64,000 nucleotides of DNA from Planctomycetes bacterium syqfu (lineage in GTDB: Bacteria > Planctomycetota > Phycisphaerae > Phycisphaerales > Phycisphaeraceae), in NCBI GenBank assembly GCA_020974905.1, contig CP087563.1, forward strand, positions 2,356,001-2,420,000, given 5' to 3'. Below, in pieces: positions 18,045 to 27,766 of this stretch. The stretch's first letter is position 1. Every line of letters begins with the position of its first letter. Made by a program: the position numbers and the translations under genes. Under the pieces are notes generated by a model. It searched no databases, was not told the DNA's origin, and was given only the letters and a program-made list of their open reading frames with translations.

Positions 18045-19772
18045 TCAATCCTCACTCAAAAGCTCAAGCTTTAACGCACGGACTTCGCAGACTTGGCTAC
18101 CCGCTATTTTTTTGCAGGCAAGTTGAAGATGACCTTCACTGGCATCAAGGACTATCTCTCCCATGTACAACGGCTTGAAGGCTTTCTCATAGGAACCATT
18201 GCGTTGCACACGATCGAAACCTGTGAGGGGTTGGGGATCAAACGACTCGCTAATCGTTGTGACAATCTCTTGGTCCTGGTAACGCAGCACCAATTCACTG
18301 CCAACATCATCAACTGGACATGCGTACATCAGCGTGACGGCATAGCGACCGGTTGTCTTAATGCGGATAAACCAATTGACGTGGTCATCCGTCGATTGCC
18401 AATGATGCAGCCATGAGCAATTGGGATGGACACTGCTCCATGTGATCTGCCCGGTCGGCTCAGCATCCTGGGCAGGCAAGTATGTCATGGGAAATTCTGG
18501 ATATCCCACGGGGATGGCAGTATCCACAAATTGGTCGGGCAAACGACCGCGCCAGGATTGAAGCTGTCGCTTGAAGCTGGCTGCCAACTCGGGAATTTGA
18601 TCAGCGACATCGGTTGTTTCACCAATATCATCAACCAGATCATAAACCCGCCCGTCTTCATAAGCACGATACCGATCGGTGCGCAAACTCGCAGGATCAA
18701 AGCGACCGCCGTACCCGCTGACCTGCTGGGCATAGATACAACGATCTTCCCACGACACAGCATCATTGGACATCAGCAACGGCTCAAGACTCTTGCCATC
18801 CAATGGCTTACTGGTCTTGATCGGTACAGCTGCCAACTCCGCCAACGTGGGCAGCAGATCAATCGCGCCTGTCACACGATCCACCGCTTGATTGGCTGGG
18901 ATGGTTCCAGGCCAGGTGATACTGCATGGGCTGCGAACGCCCCCCTCCTGACAGGAACCTTTCTTGCCATCCATCCCGCCGTTGTACCGCCATGTATTGG
19001 GGCCGTTGTCCGACAGATAAATCACAATGGTGTTTTCACGCAATGCCAATTGATCGAGCGTGCCGACCAAGCGACCGACATTCCAATCGATGTTTTCACA
19101 CATCGCCAAAGCAGTTCGTGTCTTTTCGATCTCCTCTTTTTCCGGATGCGTTGCACGTTGAGGTAATGGATGGTCTTTGAATTTTTCAAACCATTGATCG
19201 GGAACCTGCCAGGGTGAATGAGGTGTATTCAAGGGGACATAACACAAAAACGGTTTGTCCTTGTTGTCCTTGATGAACTGGATCGCCCGGCTCGTTAATG
19301 CATCCGTCAGATAGCCCGGCGCTGTGACATCTTTGCCGTTCTCTTCAATCGTGCTGTCAAAGTAATGACTCCAGTGCCCGCAGCAATAGCCGTAAAACGT
19401 ATCAAACCCGCGGCCGTTGGGATGGTAAGGATACTGCAAACCGCTATGCCATTTCCCGAAGCATCCAGTGGCATAGCCTGCCTGCTTAAAGACATCACCG
19501 ATGGTGGTCTCATCAAGTTTCAAACGCTCAGCGCAGCGCGTCACGCCTTTGACACCGGTCCAGGGGAAATAACGTCCGGTGAGAATTTCAGCACGGGTCG
19601 GTGCGCACAAGGGCTGGACATGAAAGTTATCCAGCGACACGCCATCAGCAGCCAATTGGTCAATGGCAGGGGTGCTGATTTGCGTGTTGCCGTTACGACT
19701 TAGGTCACCCCACCCCTGGTCATCGGTGAGGATCAAAACGATATTGGGTTGTGTGTGATTAGGCTGTGTCAT
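18045..19772 (-). CDS. Formylglycine-dependent sulfatase
   Basis: 575 residues from the ATG at 19772; a longer frame to 19829 adds a non-signal-like extension and would overlap the upstream gene. Residues 11-18 (IVLILTDD) give the metal-binding aspartates, and C56-A-P-T-R60 is the C-x-P-x-R site matured to formylglycine, followed by AEILTGR. GKWHSG, HSPW and YLSDNG are further sulfatase motifs. After residue ~440 there is a C-terminal beta-rich extension (LVLRYQDQEIVTTISESFD). It removes sulfate esters, probably from a sugar. It lacks a recognisable signal peptide, unlike most polysaccharide sulfatases, so it may act on imported oligosaccharides. It follows the AGE-family gene by 34 bp in one operon. 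Confidence 0.9.
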   Translation of the reverse strand: MTQPNHTQPNIVLILTDDQGWGDLSRNGNTQISTPAIDQLAADGVSLDNFHVQPLCAPTRAEILTGRYFPWTGVKGVTRCAERLKLDETTIGDVFKQAGYATGCFGKWHSGLQYPYHPNGRGFDTFYGYCCGHWSHYFDSTIEENGKDVTAPGYLTDALTSRAIQFIKDNKDKPFLCYVPLNTPHSPWQVPDQWFEKFKDHPLPQRATHPEKEEIEKTRTALAMCENIDWNVGRLVGTLDQLALRENTIVIYLSDNGPNTWRYNGGMDGKKGSCQEGGVRSPCSITWPGTIPANQAVDRVTGAIDLLPTLAELAAVPIKTSKPLDGKSLEPLLMSNDAVSWEDRCIYAQQVSGYGGRFDPASLRTDRYRAYEDGRVYDLVDDIGETTDVADQIPELAASFKRQLQSWRGRLPDQFVDTAIPVGYPEFPMTYLPAQDAEPTGQITWSSVHPNCSWLHHWQSTDDHVNWFIRIKTTGRYAVTLMYACPVDDVGSELVLRYQDQEIVTTISESFDPQPLTGFDRVQRNGSYEKAFKPLYMGEIVLDASEGHLQLACKKIAGSQVCEVRALKLELLSED

Positions 19773-19806
19773 TCTGGTTTCTTTAAACAACAAAGGATTA
19801 CCAGCA

Positions 19807-21141
19807 TCAGTGGTTCGACGAAGTATCAAGCCAACCCCTCAGGCGATGATAGGTATGAATCATGGCACGGCCTGAGTGATAGATATCCTGCGGTTGATGT
19901 TTGGCTGCATCCTTGCCTGGCACGGGCGTGCCCTCGCGATCAAGTTTAATATGCCATTGCCCTTGACCATCAATCATGTGATCACGCGTAAACGCCCATG
20001 TTTGGAGCATGGCAGTGAAATACCTGGGATCGTCCTGACCATGAAGCTGGTGCATCAATGCCAGGGCGTTAAACGCTTCAGCCTGAACCCACCAGATTTT
20101 TTCATGGTCATAGGCAGGCCGAAAGGCGCGACCGTTGTCATAAAAACCGTGATGCTCTTTGTCATAGCCCCATTCCAAGGCATGGTCGACAAGCATTTTC
20201 GCACGTGGCCTGGCTTGCTTGATCCATGGTTCACCGAGCAGTTGGGCAGCTTCGGTCATCAGGAAAGCTGTTTCGACATCGTGGCCAAACGAATTGCCAT
20301 TGGGGACCGCTCGCCAATCCCGGGCAAAGAACATGTTCAGGGCACCGGGCTCAATACAAATGACATCACGGACGCATATCAACAGTTTTTCCAGTGACTC
20401 TTTGAGTTGAGGATCAGGCCAAACCTTGTAGAGTTCGCTGTAAGCTTCAAGCAGATGGATATGCGAGTTCATCGACTTGTAACCATAGGCTGTCCCGATG
20501 CTGTCAAGGCGACGCTTCTGGTTGGCAGGCTTGGTGAGGATGGGTTTGCCATCCAATGTCATGGCTTCAAAGTATCCGCCATGCTGCTTGTCCAATGCAT
20601 GAGACTCGATCCAGTGATAGCCACGCTTGGCTAAATCCAAAGCAGGTTTGGGATCATCCAGAACACGCGCGGCATTGGCGGCGGCGTAGACACTAAAGGC
20701 ATTGCTGTAGACATGTTTTTCCTGCAACCAATTGGCAGGCAACTTGCCATTGGGGTCGGTCTTGAAAAAGAATCCGCCATGCTGCTTGTCCCACATTTTC
20801 TCAGCCAAAAATACAACACCATGTTCCGCGTAGGCTTTGTATGTTTTGGCATGTTGTGGATAGCAGCGTGCGATTTCCGCAGCCACCCATATCATCCTTG
20901 CCTGATGGATATTGTCACGCGTATCGGCTGATGTATTATGTTGATGGTATCCGCCCTTGTCACGATCGATCGCAAGATAGGCAGGCTCAACCTGTGCCCA
21001 TAGCGCTTTGTCCAACTCCACGGCCATCTGCTTGACTGCATCGACTTGCTGAGCATTGCGCCCTTGTGCCTGAGTGATAGCTGTCATGCTGAGCATTACC
21101 GTAAAACAGAGCAAAAACAAAACAGGCTTCAAATCACGCAT
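19807..21141 (-). CDS. N-acylglucosamine 2-epimerase (AGE)-family protein with signal peptide
   Basis: 444 residues. Residues 1-26 form a Sec signal peptide (VLFLLCFTVMLSMTAITQAQ). The remainder is an (alpha/alpha)6-barrel of the AGE/cellobiose-2-epimerase/mannose-isomerase group: KHVYSNAFSVYAAANAAR, NSHIHLLEAYSELYKVW and FGHDVETAFLM contain the recurrent His-rich active-site segments. These enzymes epimerise or isomerise free sugars or the reducing end of oligosaccharides and are normally cytosolic; export here is unusual. It lies between a secreted glycosidase and a sulfatase in one operon, so it may process released sugars, or may be a glycosidase-like relative on the same fold. Confidence 0.82.
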   Translation of the reverse strand: MRDLKPVLFLLCFTVMLSMTAITQAQGRNAQQVDAVKQMAVELDKALWAQVEPAYLAIDRDKGGYHQHNTSADTRDNIHQARMIWVAAEIARCYPQHAKTYKAYAEHGVVFLAEKMWDKQHGGFFFKTDPNGKLPANWLQEKHVYSNAFSVYAAANAARVLDDPKPALDLAKRGYHWIESHALDKQHGGYFEAMTLDGKPILTKPANQKRRLDSIGTAYGYKSMNSHIHLLEAYSELYKVWPDPQLKESLEKLLICVRDVICIEPGALNMFFARDWRAVPNGNSFGHDVETAFLMTEAAQLLGEPWIKQARPRAKMLVDHALEWGYDKEHHGFYDNGRAFRPAYDHEKIWWVQAEAFNALALMHQLHGQDDPRYFTAMLQTWAFTRDHMIDGQGQWHIKLDREGTPVPGKDAAKHQPQDIYHSGRAMIHTYHRLRGWLDTSSNH

Positions 21142-21204
21142 CGGTTAGACTCAATCGTTCAGCAAAAAAAAATCGGAAACGAGCAGATGAAAACACAATA
21201 TGTC

Positions 21205-23451
21205 TTACCGTGTGACCAATTTAAATGCAATGTCCGTTTTAAACGCGGGGACATCTAACTTGAGTTGGCCGTTTTGTACCGTCACCGAATGGGTGGCTTG
21301 TATCTTGCCGGTTGTCGTATCCCACCACTGCAAATCAAAGTTGCCATCGACAAGTTGATCAAGATGCAAAATGGAAGGCGCAATTCCGTCGATGGTTTTA
21401 CCATCCACCACGTCAGTCCAAATCCATTGTCGATTGTGCAGCCAACCGATCATGGCAGCCTGGCCGGACTTGGCGTGGGGATAGGTATTGGCCATCACAT
21501 CCACAAACGGTTGATCCGTGAGGACGGGGCCAGTGAGTTGATAGCTGACTTGTGCCCAGTCGCGTCCGGTGTTGATGACCTGAATCTGGTGCTTACCTTT
21601 GGGGATATTGACCTGGTAGGTTTGGGGGGCGGTCAATTGGTCGCGGGTGATTGATTCTTCAAGCTCATTCTTGCCATCGACAATGATGTTAAGCACGATG
21701 GGATCAGCCTTGGAAACCTGGGTCACGATAACGGAGAAGGTCCCTGCCTGTTGGTATTCCACATCGATGGTCAGCGGGTTATGCCACTTGGGATGCGCCT
21801 TTTGGCCGTGGAGCATTTCAGAGAGGATTTCGGCACCCTCCACACTACCGTCGGCATTGACCGTCAAGGTCGTGGGTTGATTGGGGCGTGCATTTTCCCA
21901 AAGCGTTCGACTGCCGTCGATATTCAAGGGGATGGCTTTGGGATTTGTAACAGGCTTGGTCCATTGGTGGCTTCGAACATTGGGGTTTGTGTGTGGTGCG
22001 GCTGCCACGGGGACAATTTTCATAAAGGCGCTTAAGGGACCGTAGAGTTCCCAAAGGTTGTTTTTGTCGATGTACCCGCTCCACCACCAGAGCATGGGTG
22101 TTGCAGGTGATTCGACGAACATACCTGCCCAGATGGCGTTTTTAACGTTCACACCTTTGGTGTCCAAATCCATTTTCTCGATTTTGGGAGACGGGCCGAA
22201 CTCGCCGAAGATGTGAGGCCTGTTGCCATACGCGGTGGGATGCCATGCTGAAAGATTTCGGACGAAGTTGACACTGTTGGTATTGCCATAGAAATGCGTC
22301 TGGACGAAGTCGAGTTTGTCCAGCGAATCGAGCATATGCATCGGTCCCTTGGCATGGGCGGTGCTGGTGGTGATCATGTGCTGGTATGGATCAATTTCAC
22401 GGATGTAGTCAGCCATCAGGGCATGCCAGTCGGTGATCTGCTTTTCGAATTTCTGGGATTGGTCTGAAAGATTCACTTCGTTCCAGAGTTCCCATGCAAA
22501 GACCGACGGGCTGTAGCCCCATCGCGCGACGAGGTAGCGCAAGCGGTTTTTGAAAAGTCGAATCGCTTCTTCATTCTCCCACATCTGTGTCGGCCAGGTG
22601 ATCGGGCCACCATTGGATCGCTTCATGGGATTGGTTTTCCAGAAGTATCGCTTGGTTTGCAGATGGAGATGCACATCAATGCACATCATCATGGCAACGT
22701 TATTTTCCTGGGCCAGTTGCATCACATAGTCAACGCGTGCAGCGCCTTCCTGATCGATTCTGCCGGGCTTATCCCACAGAGACAACCAGTTAAAAACCGG
22801 CGCTAACCAGAGTCGGCCGAAGTTCATGCCGTTCTGGTTCATGCTCTTAAACCACTGGTCATAGACAAAGACGCGCTGGGGCGGACCATCTTTGCGACTG
22901 CCCGGAGGCGTACAGAGATTCAGCCCAATGGGGATGTAAGGCTCGTTGTTGTCATAGACAAAGGTCTTTGGATTCTGCTTGCTGACACGAATCACGCCCG
23001 GGTGATCTGATGACTTGACATGAAAGGTTTGCGTCTGAGATTGGCGTTGACCTTGCTGATCCTTGACGGTGATATGAAACGTGTAGCTACCGGTTTCACG
23101 GGGCGAAAAGCGCAAACGCCATTGGCCTTTGTCCTGGAGTTTTAACTTTTCATTTTCACCAACGAGCTTCAAGTCATAAGGCTGAAGGTAAAACGCAGGC
23201 ATGACCACGCGCTTACCGGATGGCGTCTGAAAATGTGCGTCGACCTTGACAAGATCCGAGTCAAACGGATTGTCATAATCGCCATCAAAGTCGATCTGCC
23301 ATTCGACCATCTTGAAAACCGCAGCATCCGAATGTTTTGAAATGGTACTGACCGAGACATCGGCTGCCATCGTGCTGTGCGACACTGCCAACAGAAGTAA
23401 TAAAATCAACGTACGAACAGACTGAGATTGTTTCAAGGAATAGGCGGACAT
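21205..23451 (-). CDS. Secreted DUF5060 / clan GH-A glycosidase
   Basis: 748 residues with a signal peptide (about 1-30, LILLLLLAVSHSTMAAD). Residues ~45-140 match the DUF5060 beta-sandwich (VEWQIDFDGDYDNPFDSD, PRETGSYTFHITVKD). A TIM-barrel catalytic domain at ~155-470 has E325 in AWELWNEVNL as acid/base and E417 in HIFGEFGPSP as nucleophile. A C-terminal beta-rich region at ~560-748 contains HQIQVINTGRDWAQVSY. DUF5060 typically precedes GH5-, GH140- or agarase-like catalytic domains; the precise substrate is unresolved. It is the second gene of the pseudopilin/glycosidase/epimerase/sulfatase operon (75 bp after the pseudopilin). Confidence 0.85.
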   Translation of the reverse strand: MSAYSLKQSQSVRTLILLLLLAVSHSTMAADVSVSTISKHSDAAVFKMVEWQIDFDGDYDNPFDSDLVKVDAHFQTPSGKRVVMPAFYLQPYDLKLVGENEKLKLQDKGQWRLRFSPRETGSYTFHITVKDQQGQRQSQTQTFHVKSSDHPGVIRVSKQNPKTFVYDNNEPYIPIGLNLCTPPGSRKDGPPQRVFVYDQWFKSMNQNGMNFGRLWLAPVFNWLSLWDKPGRIDQEGAARVDYVMQLAQENNVAMMMCIDVHLHLQTKRYFWKTNPMKRSNGGPITWPTQMWENEEAIRLFKNRLRYLVARWGYSPSVFAWELWNEVNLSDQSQKFEKQITDWHALMADYIREIDPYQHMITTSTAHAKGPMHMLDSLDKLDFVQTHFYGNTNSVNFVRNLSAWHPTAYGNRPHIFGEFGPSPKIEKMDLDTKGVNVKNAIWAGMFVESPATPMLWWWSGYIDKNNLWELYGPLSAFMKIVPVAAAPHTNPNVRSHQWTKPVTNPKAIPLNIDGSRTLWENARPNQPTTLTVNADGSVEGAEILSEMLHGQKAHPKWHNPLTIDVEYQQAGTFSVIVTQVSKADPIVLNIIVDGKNELEESITRDQLTAPQTYQVNIPKGKHQIQVINTGRDWAQVSYQLTGPVLTDQPFVDVMANTYPHAKSGQAAMIGWLHNRQWIWTDVVDGKTIDGIAPSILHLDQLVDGNFDLQWWDTTTGKIQATHSVTVQNGQLKLDVPAFKTDIAFKLVTR

Positions 23452-23526
23452 ATATAACTCATATCCAAAAAAATGGGATTATTTTAAAAATAAATCGAGA
23501 CAACGACCCCGAAGACAATCTGCGAA

Positions 23527-24411
23527 TCAGAAGTCTACAACGCGAAATCCGTATTTGTCGTTATCGTTGCGCATGTCGGTCCAGTCCTTCCACTGGTTAC
23601 CGCCATATCCCCACTGAGGAATTTGATCTTTAGGGATGGATTGAGCATGCCCATCGACAAAGGAGCAGTTCATGAAAGCGAAGTTGCCATGTCTCAAATT
23701 AAATCGATTGGTACTCATTGTGCTCCACATCAGACCATCGAAAAAGTAGAGTAATTCGCTGGGGCGTTGAAAAGAATCCAAACTGGCCATCACCGTTTTT
23801 ACCGGGCTATTTTTCAACTCACCATTCATGTTGGACATGGGATGGACTTGTGAATATTTCTTGCCACCGAGAATATTGGCTGAGCCTTGCTGCTGGTTGG
23901 CATTGGCTGCATAGTTGTTGAACTCAGTCGAATAACTGTCCCATACCTTGCCCTTGACATATCGGGCGCCGTGTTTGTCTTCATGTGAAACCGGGTCGCT
24001 CCACCAATTATCAGACGAGGGGTCTTCTGACTTCTTGGCGACCTGATCAATGCCACTGGGGCACATCCACGGCGACTTGAAACTGTTTTCACCCTTGAGG
24101 TATCGGTAGAAGGATAACCGCGTCCACCAATACGTGCCTTGGTTTTTGTAGTTTAATTCACGATCGTGATCCAGCGCAGGCGGTCCGACAAAATCGGCAT
24201 CATCATTGGCATAGGCGGTAGTACCGATAACCTGCTGACGCATGTTGCTCAGGCACTTGGCCGATTGAGCGGCTTTTCGGGCCGAAGCCAGTGCCGGCAA
24301 CAGGATGCCGATCAACAAGGCAATGATCGAAATAACAACCAATAATTCAATGAGTGTGAATCCACGCACGTCCTGTGTCGAGGGGACTGTCCTGAAGTGA
24401 GATTGTGCCAT
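23527..24411 (-). CDS. Type-IV-pilin-like pseudopilin
   Basis: 294 residues from the ATG at 24411, preceded on the coding strand by CAGGAG with eight bases of spacing; an earlier in-frame start at 24441 is less well placed. The leader ends in DVRG, then [20 protein letters not shown], the classic Gly-Phe cleavage site (the only one of the five in this window with Gly at -1). The C-terminus carries RHGNFAFMNCSFVDGHAQS, an H-X11-DG variant. It is the first gene of an operon with a DUF5060 glycosidase, an epimerase-like protein and a sulfatase, divergent from a XylR-type regulator. Confidence 0.9.
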   Translation of the reverse strand: MAQSHFRTVPSTQDVRGFTLIELLVVISIIALLIGILLPALASARKAAQSAKCLSNMRQQVIGTTAYANDDADFVGPPALDHDRELNYKNQGTYWWTRLSFYRYLKGENSFKSPWMCPSGIDQVAKKSEDPSSDNWWSDPVSHEDKHGARYVKGKVWDSYSTEFNNYAANANQQQGSANILGGKKYSQVHPMSNMNGELKNSPVKTVMASLDSFQRPSELLYFFDGLMWSTMSTNRFNLRHGNFAFMNCSFVDGHAQSIPKDQIPQWGYGGNQWKDWTDMRNDNDKYGFRVVDF

Positions 24412-24489
24412 AAGAAGAACTCCTGGAGAACAAACATCCAATATGTCATGTTCACATGTAGGATAATAGCCTCGAATCCGATTGCATAT

Positions 24490-24518
24490 TTGTATAAGAA
24501 CGACTTATTTGATATAAA
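24490..24518 (+). promoter_or_regulatory. Sigma70-like promoter of the XylR-type gene
   Basis: TTGTAT (24490-24495), a 17-bp spacer and TATAAA (24513-24518) give a plausible promoter with a start near 24525 and a 15-nt leader. AAGAAGAG (24529-24536) serves as ribosome-binding site for the ATG at 24540. The region is shared with the divergent pseudopilin operon, so one regulator site could govern both directions. Confidence 0.5.
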
Positions 24519-24539
24519 ATCACGACAAAAGAAGAGATC

Positions 24540-25667
24540 ATGCCCAATAACCCCCTTATTCTGGTTTCTTCCGAGATTCAGAGCTATTACGGCCGAGGAA
24601 TCATGGAAGGTATCTGCGACTACGCACGTGACCATGGTCCGTGGGAATTATTGCATGTGGGCCCCTTCTCCAAATCGCGAAATCTCAATGCGCTGAAGCG
24701 TGAACATGATGGCGTGATCGGCCCGATCCCCGAATTACTCGACAAGATCAAACCGACGGTCAACATCATGGACAGACAGATTGATAATCTGCCCCGTGTG
24801 TATGTGAACGACCGTCAAGTCGCTGAACTGGCCAATGAACATTTCGCAGATAACGGTTGGCAACAAGTCAGCTATCTCGGCCCTTTGCATGCGACACGAT
24901 GGAAGCGGTTCAAGCAAGTCAGCCAACACCGTCACGCCAATATCATCCCCCCTATCGCCTGGGAGCAATATGCCGACAAGCCATGGGAAAAGCGACACCA
25001 GATGCTTCGCCATTGGCTTTGGGAAATGCATACCCCTACCGCCATCTTGGCTTATACGGACAACCTCGGGGCTGAAGTTCTAGAAGCAGCCTTTGCATTG
25101 AAAAAAAATGTTCCCGACGACATCGCCGTCATGGGTGTCAATGACGACAAACTGGTTTGCGAGTTTGTCTCACCAAGACTCAGCAGTGTTGCCTTGGCAG
25201 TGCATCGTGTTGGATATGAAGCCGCGGCCCTGTTAGATCGGATGCTCAAAGGTGACCCCATCGATCAATCCCCTGTCCTGATCAATCCAATGGGACTTGT
25301 CACGCGTCAATCCACCCAGCACATGGCAGTGGCAGACCGCCGGGTTCATGACGCGATGCAGTTTATTCAAAATCACATCGATCAACCGATCACACTGGAA
25401 AAAGTCGCATCTCACGTTGCCATGTCACCCAGATCATTACAGCGTCGGTTCAGTGAAATTCTGGGAAGATCGCCCAGCGAAGAAATTCGTCGCGTGCGTC
25501 TTGAGAAAGCCAAACGACTACTCATTGAAACACAAATGTCGTTATCTGAAATTGCCGAAGAAACCGGCTACCTGTATACCACACACCTCAGCAAACATAT
25601 CAAGCAATACCTCGGCTGCGCCCCAATCGCTTTTCGCAAAAGATTTCAGAGTGATCGGTATTTCTGA
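24540..25667 (+). CDS. XylR-type transcriptional regulator (LacI-like sensor fused to AraC HTH)
   Basis: 375 residues. Residues ~5-265 form a LacI/ribose-binding-protein-like sensor (ILVSSEIQSYYGRGIMEGIC at the start; DDIAVMGVNDDKLVCEFVSP late). Residues ~270-372 are an AraC DNA-binding domain with two HTHs: ITLEKVASHVAMSPRSLQRR and LSEIAEETGYLYTTHLSKHI. This is the architecture of E. coli XylR. It is divergent from the pseudopilin/glycosidase/epimerase/sulfatase operon with 128 bp between starts, and probably activates it in response to a released sugar. 25668-25828 has no gene. Confidence 0.9.
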   Translation: MPNNPLILVSSEIQSYYGRGIMEGICDYARDHGPWELLHVGPFSKSRNLNALKREHDGVIGPIPELLDKIKPTVNIMDRQIDNLPRVYVNDRQVAELANEHFADNGWQQVSYLGPLHATRWKRFKQVSQHRHANIIPPIAWEQYADKPWEKRHQMLRHWLWEMHTPTAILAYTDNLGAEVLEAAFALKKNVPDDIAVMGVNDDKLVCEFVSPRLSSVALAVHRVGYEAAALLDRMLKGDPIDQSPVLINPMGLVTRQSTQHMAVADRRVHDAMQFIQNHIDQPITLEKVASHVAMSPRSLQRRFSEILGRSPSEEIRRVRLEKAKRLLIETQMSLSEIAEETGYLYTTHLSKHIKQYLGCAPIAFRKRFQSDRYF

Positions 25668-25828
25668 TGTCTTCTGGCAAATGCAAACACAACAAAACCT
25701 CTCGAAAATTCCAATCATAAGATTGGGTATGTCGTCCACCGAAACACTCATTGGGGAAGGCTCATTGGGTTATCCTCGTATTAAGACAAGCAACCAAACA
25801 GAGCACGACTACAGGATCAAGAGCTACT

Positions 25829-27520
25829 TTACTGCAGTTCGGACTCGAAGGAATAGGCATGATCAGAGATATTCTGAATTGCCTGCGATCCAAGGCGATC
25901 CTGCAACTGCTGTAGATAGAGACTGACCGGCCAAACCGGTTGGCCAGGCGAGTCCCAATTCCGATTGTCTTGAGTATCGAAACCCCATTCTGGGTGATAG
26001 TGAACCTGCCCATTCTCATCAACCAGATCAGACACCGTATAAAGACGGAAAGTATCAGGATTGGCATAGACCGGATCGCGTTTGGTGCCAATGCAGCCTA
26101 TTGCCCAGTTCTGTGCGAAAATAGGACTGTGCAACGTCAAAGACGCTGCCTGCGAGTTCCAGAAAACAAAATATGCACCAGCCCAACCATGCCCGCCACC
26201 CATGATCATTCTGTTCTGAACTCTGATGGTGCCACTAGGCGTGCGCACATTGTCGAGCAAGCCAGCGGTTGCCCAACGGTGATGCGGCCCAGAATCACTA
26301 ATCGTATCCTGCCCCTGGCAATCGAGGAAAACGTTGGGGCCAGCCGCATAGGCATTGTAGCCAAATGGATGGCGGCTCTCATTAGCGAAACATCGTTGTA
26401 CAAGTGCAAGTTGACCTGATAGATAAAAGGCATAACGTCGACTTCCTGCAATACGTGCAGCAGGATCCAGAGAACGGCAGTCCTGAACGGTAATCGATGT
26501 CGATTCTTTTCCGAGCATGACCTGACCAAATCCAAAATGATAACTGGTGACATCGCGGACCCATGCATTCTTGACGTACCCCATCCAGATCATGACCCGA
26601 TAATGCTCTCCATCCTCTTCGCGGTCGCCATCGATCGTAGCAACGGCACGAAGATTTTCTATGCCGATGTTCTCGATACGGCCAACAGCATCAAAACGGG
26701 CAACCGTGACCGTACCATGCAGCGAATCAATTGCGTCAGCCAGCGGAGCGTTGAGTTTTAGTGTGTTACCTTGCACCTGGAGTACCGTTCGCTCATATTT
26801 GTACACGAAATTGCTTGCATCCCATTGCGTCACCGTGTTGCCACTTGCCGATTGAGGCAACCGATCCATCCCCAGATCGTTAACCCATTGCTGATTCTTC
26901 CGAACCTCTACAATAACCTGATCACCGGGCACAAATGAAGATGCATCGGCAACAGTAAGGATATGGGCACCAGCAGGTACATATGTATCAATAACGGAAG
27001 TGCGGGTGCTTTCAGCTTGCGTAATGTTGCCCTGACCGGATACTTGAATTACACGGCTCCAGAACGAACTGGATCTACCAGTTACCTGCAGCGTTGTACC
27101 ATCAACACCTTGCCCCTCACCACGCAAAACGATTCCGCTTTTTCGGATGTTAACTTGCTCGGTAATTTCAAATTCACCTGCTTTAAGAAGGATAGCGCCA
27201 CGAAATCCTGCTTGATCAAGCGGACGAAGCGACACCTCATCGATCGCTGCCTGTAACCGTTGCGTATCATCCCCGTCAGCAGGTTGAAGCGTATAAACCA
27301 CCGGCACATTCGGCAGCGCCACACCCCCTCCTCGATAGCCTGCATGCGAAAAATCCGGAATCCGATCCCCTTGAACTGTACTCTGATACGCCAAACGCCC
27401 ATCCTGCCCCAACCATGCCCATTGGCTGATTCCGCGTTCATCGGAAAATGCAGTTGAAACTGAAACCATAAAACATATCCCACCAATCACACTACACCAT
27501 GCAAACCTTGAAACCGCCAT
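25829..27520 (-). CDS. Secreted right-handed beta-helix protein (pectate-lyase-like)
   Basis: 563 residues with a signal peptide (about 1-26, ICFMVSVSTAFSDE). The segment GDDTQRLQAAIDEVSLRPLD with GAILLKAGEFEITEQVNIRK is the entry cap of Pectate_lyase_3-type beta-helices; parallel-helix repeats continue to ~500, with SGPHHRWATAGLLDNV as a conserved loop. Such proteins are polysaccharide lyases or glycosidases, often of uronate-containing polymers. I cannot assign the CAZy family or catalytic residues. It is divergent from a LacI gene with 246 bp between starts. Confidence 0.75.
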   Translation of the reverse strand: MAVSRFAWCSVIGGICFMVSVSTAFSDERGISQWAWLGQDGRLAYQSTVQGDRIPDFSHAGYRGGGVALPNVPVVYTLQPADGDDTQRLQAAIDEVSLRPLDQAGFRGAILLKAGEFEITEQVNIRKSGIVLRGEGQGVDGTTLQVTGRSSSFWSRVIQVSGQGNITQAESTRTSVIDTYVPAGAHILTVADASSFVPGDQVIVEVRKNQQWVNDLGMDRLPQSASGNTVTQWDASNFVYKYERTVLQVQGNTLKLNAPLADAIDSLHGTVTVARFDAVGRIENIGIENLRAVATIDGDREEDGEHYRVMIWMGYVKNAWVRDVTSYHFGFGQVMLGKESTSITVQDCRSLDPAARIAGSRRYAFYLSGQLALVQRCFANESRHPFGYNAYAAGPNVFLDCQGQDTISDSGPHHRWATAGLLDNVRTPSGTIRVQNRMIMGGGHGWAGAYFVFWNSQAASLTLHSPIFAQNWAIGCIGTKRDPVYANPDTFRLYTVSDLVDENGQVHYHPEWGFDTQDNRNWDSPGQPVWPVSLYLQQLQDRLGSQAIQNISDHAYSFESELQ

Positions 27521-27669
27521 TCCATTTCCTTTCCATTGGGTTATTCATCCGCATCTGACTGCCAATTTGAGCAACATTAAACGCAACTTTTATTGCAATA
27601 CTATAGAACCGACAATACGATTAGCAAGAAAACATGCTCGTTAAATCAAAAAAATATCAATATATTAAG

Positions 27670-27697
27670 TTGAAAATCAGGAAACAGATCATACAAT
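27670..27697 (+). promoter_or_regulatory. Sigma70-like promoter of the third LacI gene
   Basis: TTGAAA (27670-27675), 16-bp spacer, TACAAT (27692-27697). The start would fall near 27704, leaving a leader of about 63 nt. The whole 27521-27766 interval is strongly AT-rich and contains no gene; it is shared with the divergent beta-helix gene. Confidence 0.4.
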
Positions 27698-27766
27698 ACG
27701 AGTAGCAGAATCAAGCAAAAATATGAGCAACATTATATTTTTTTGTTTCGCAATATGGTTTTGATT

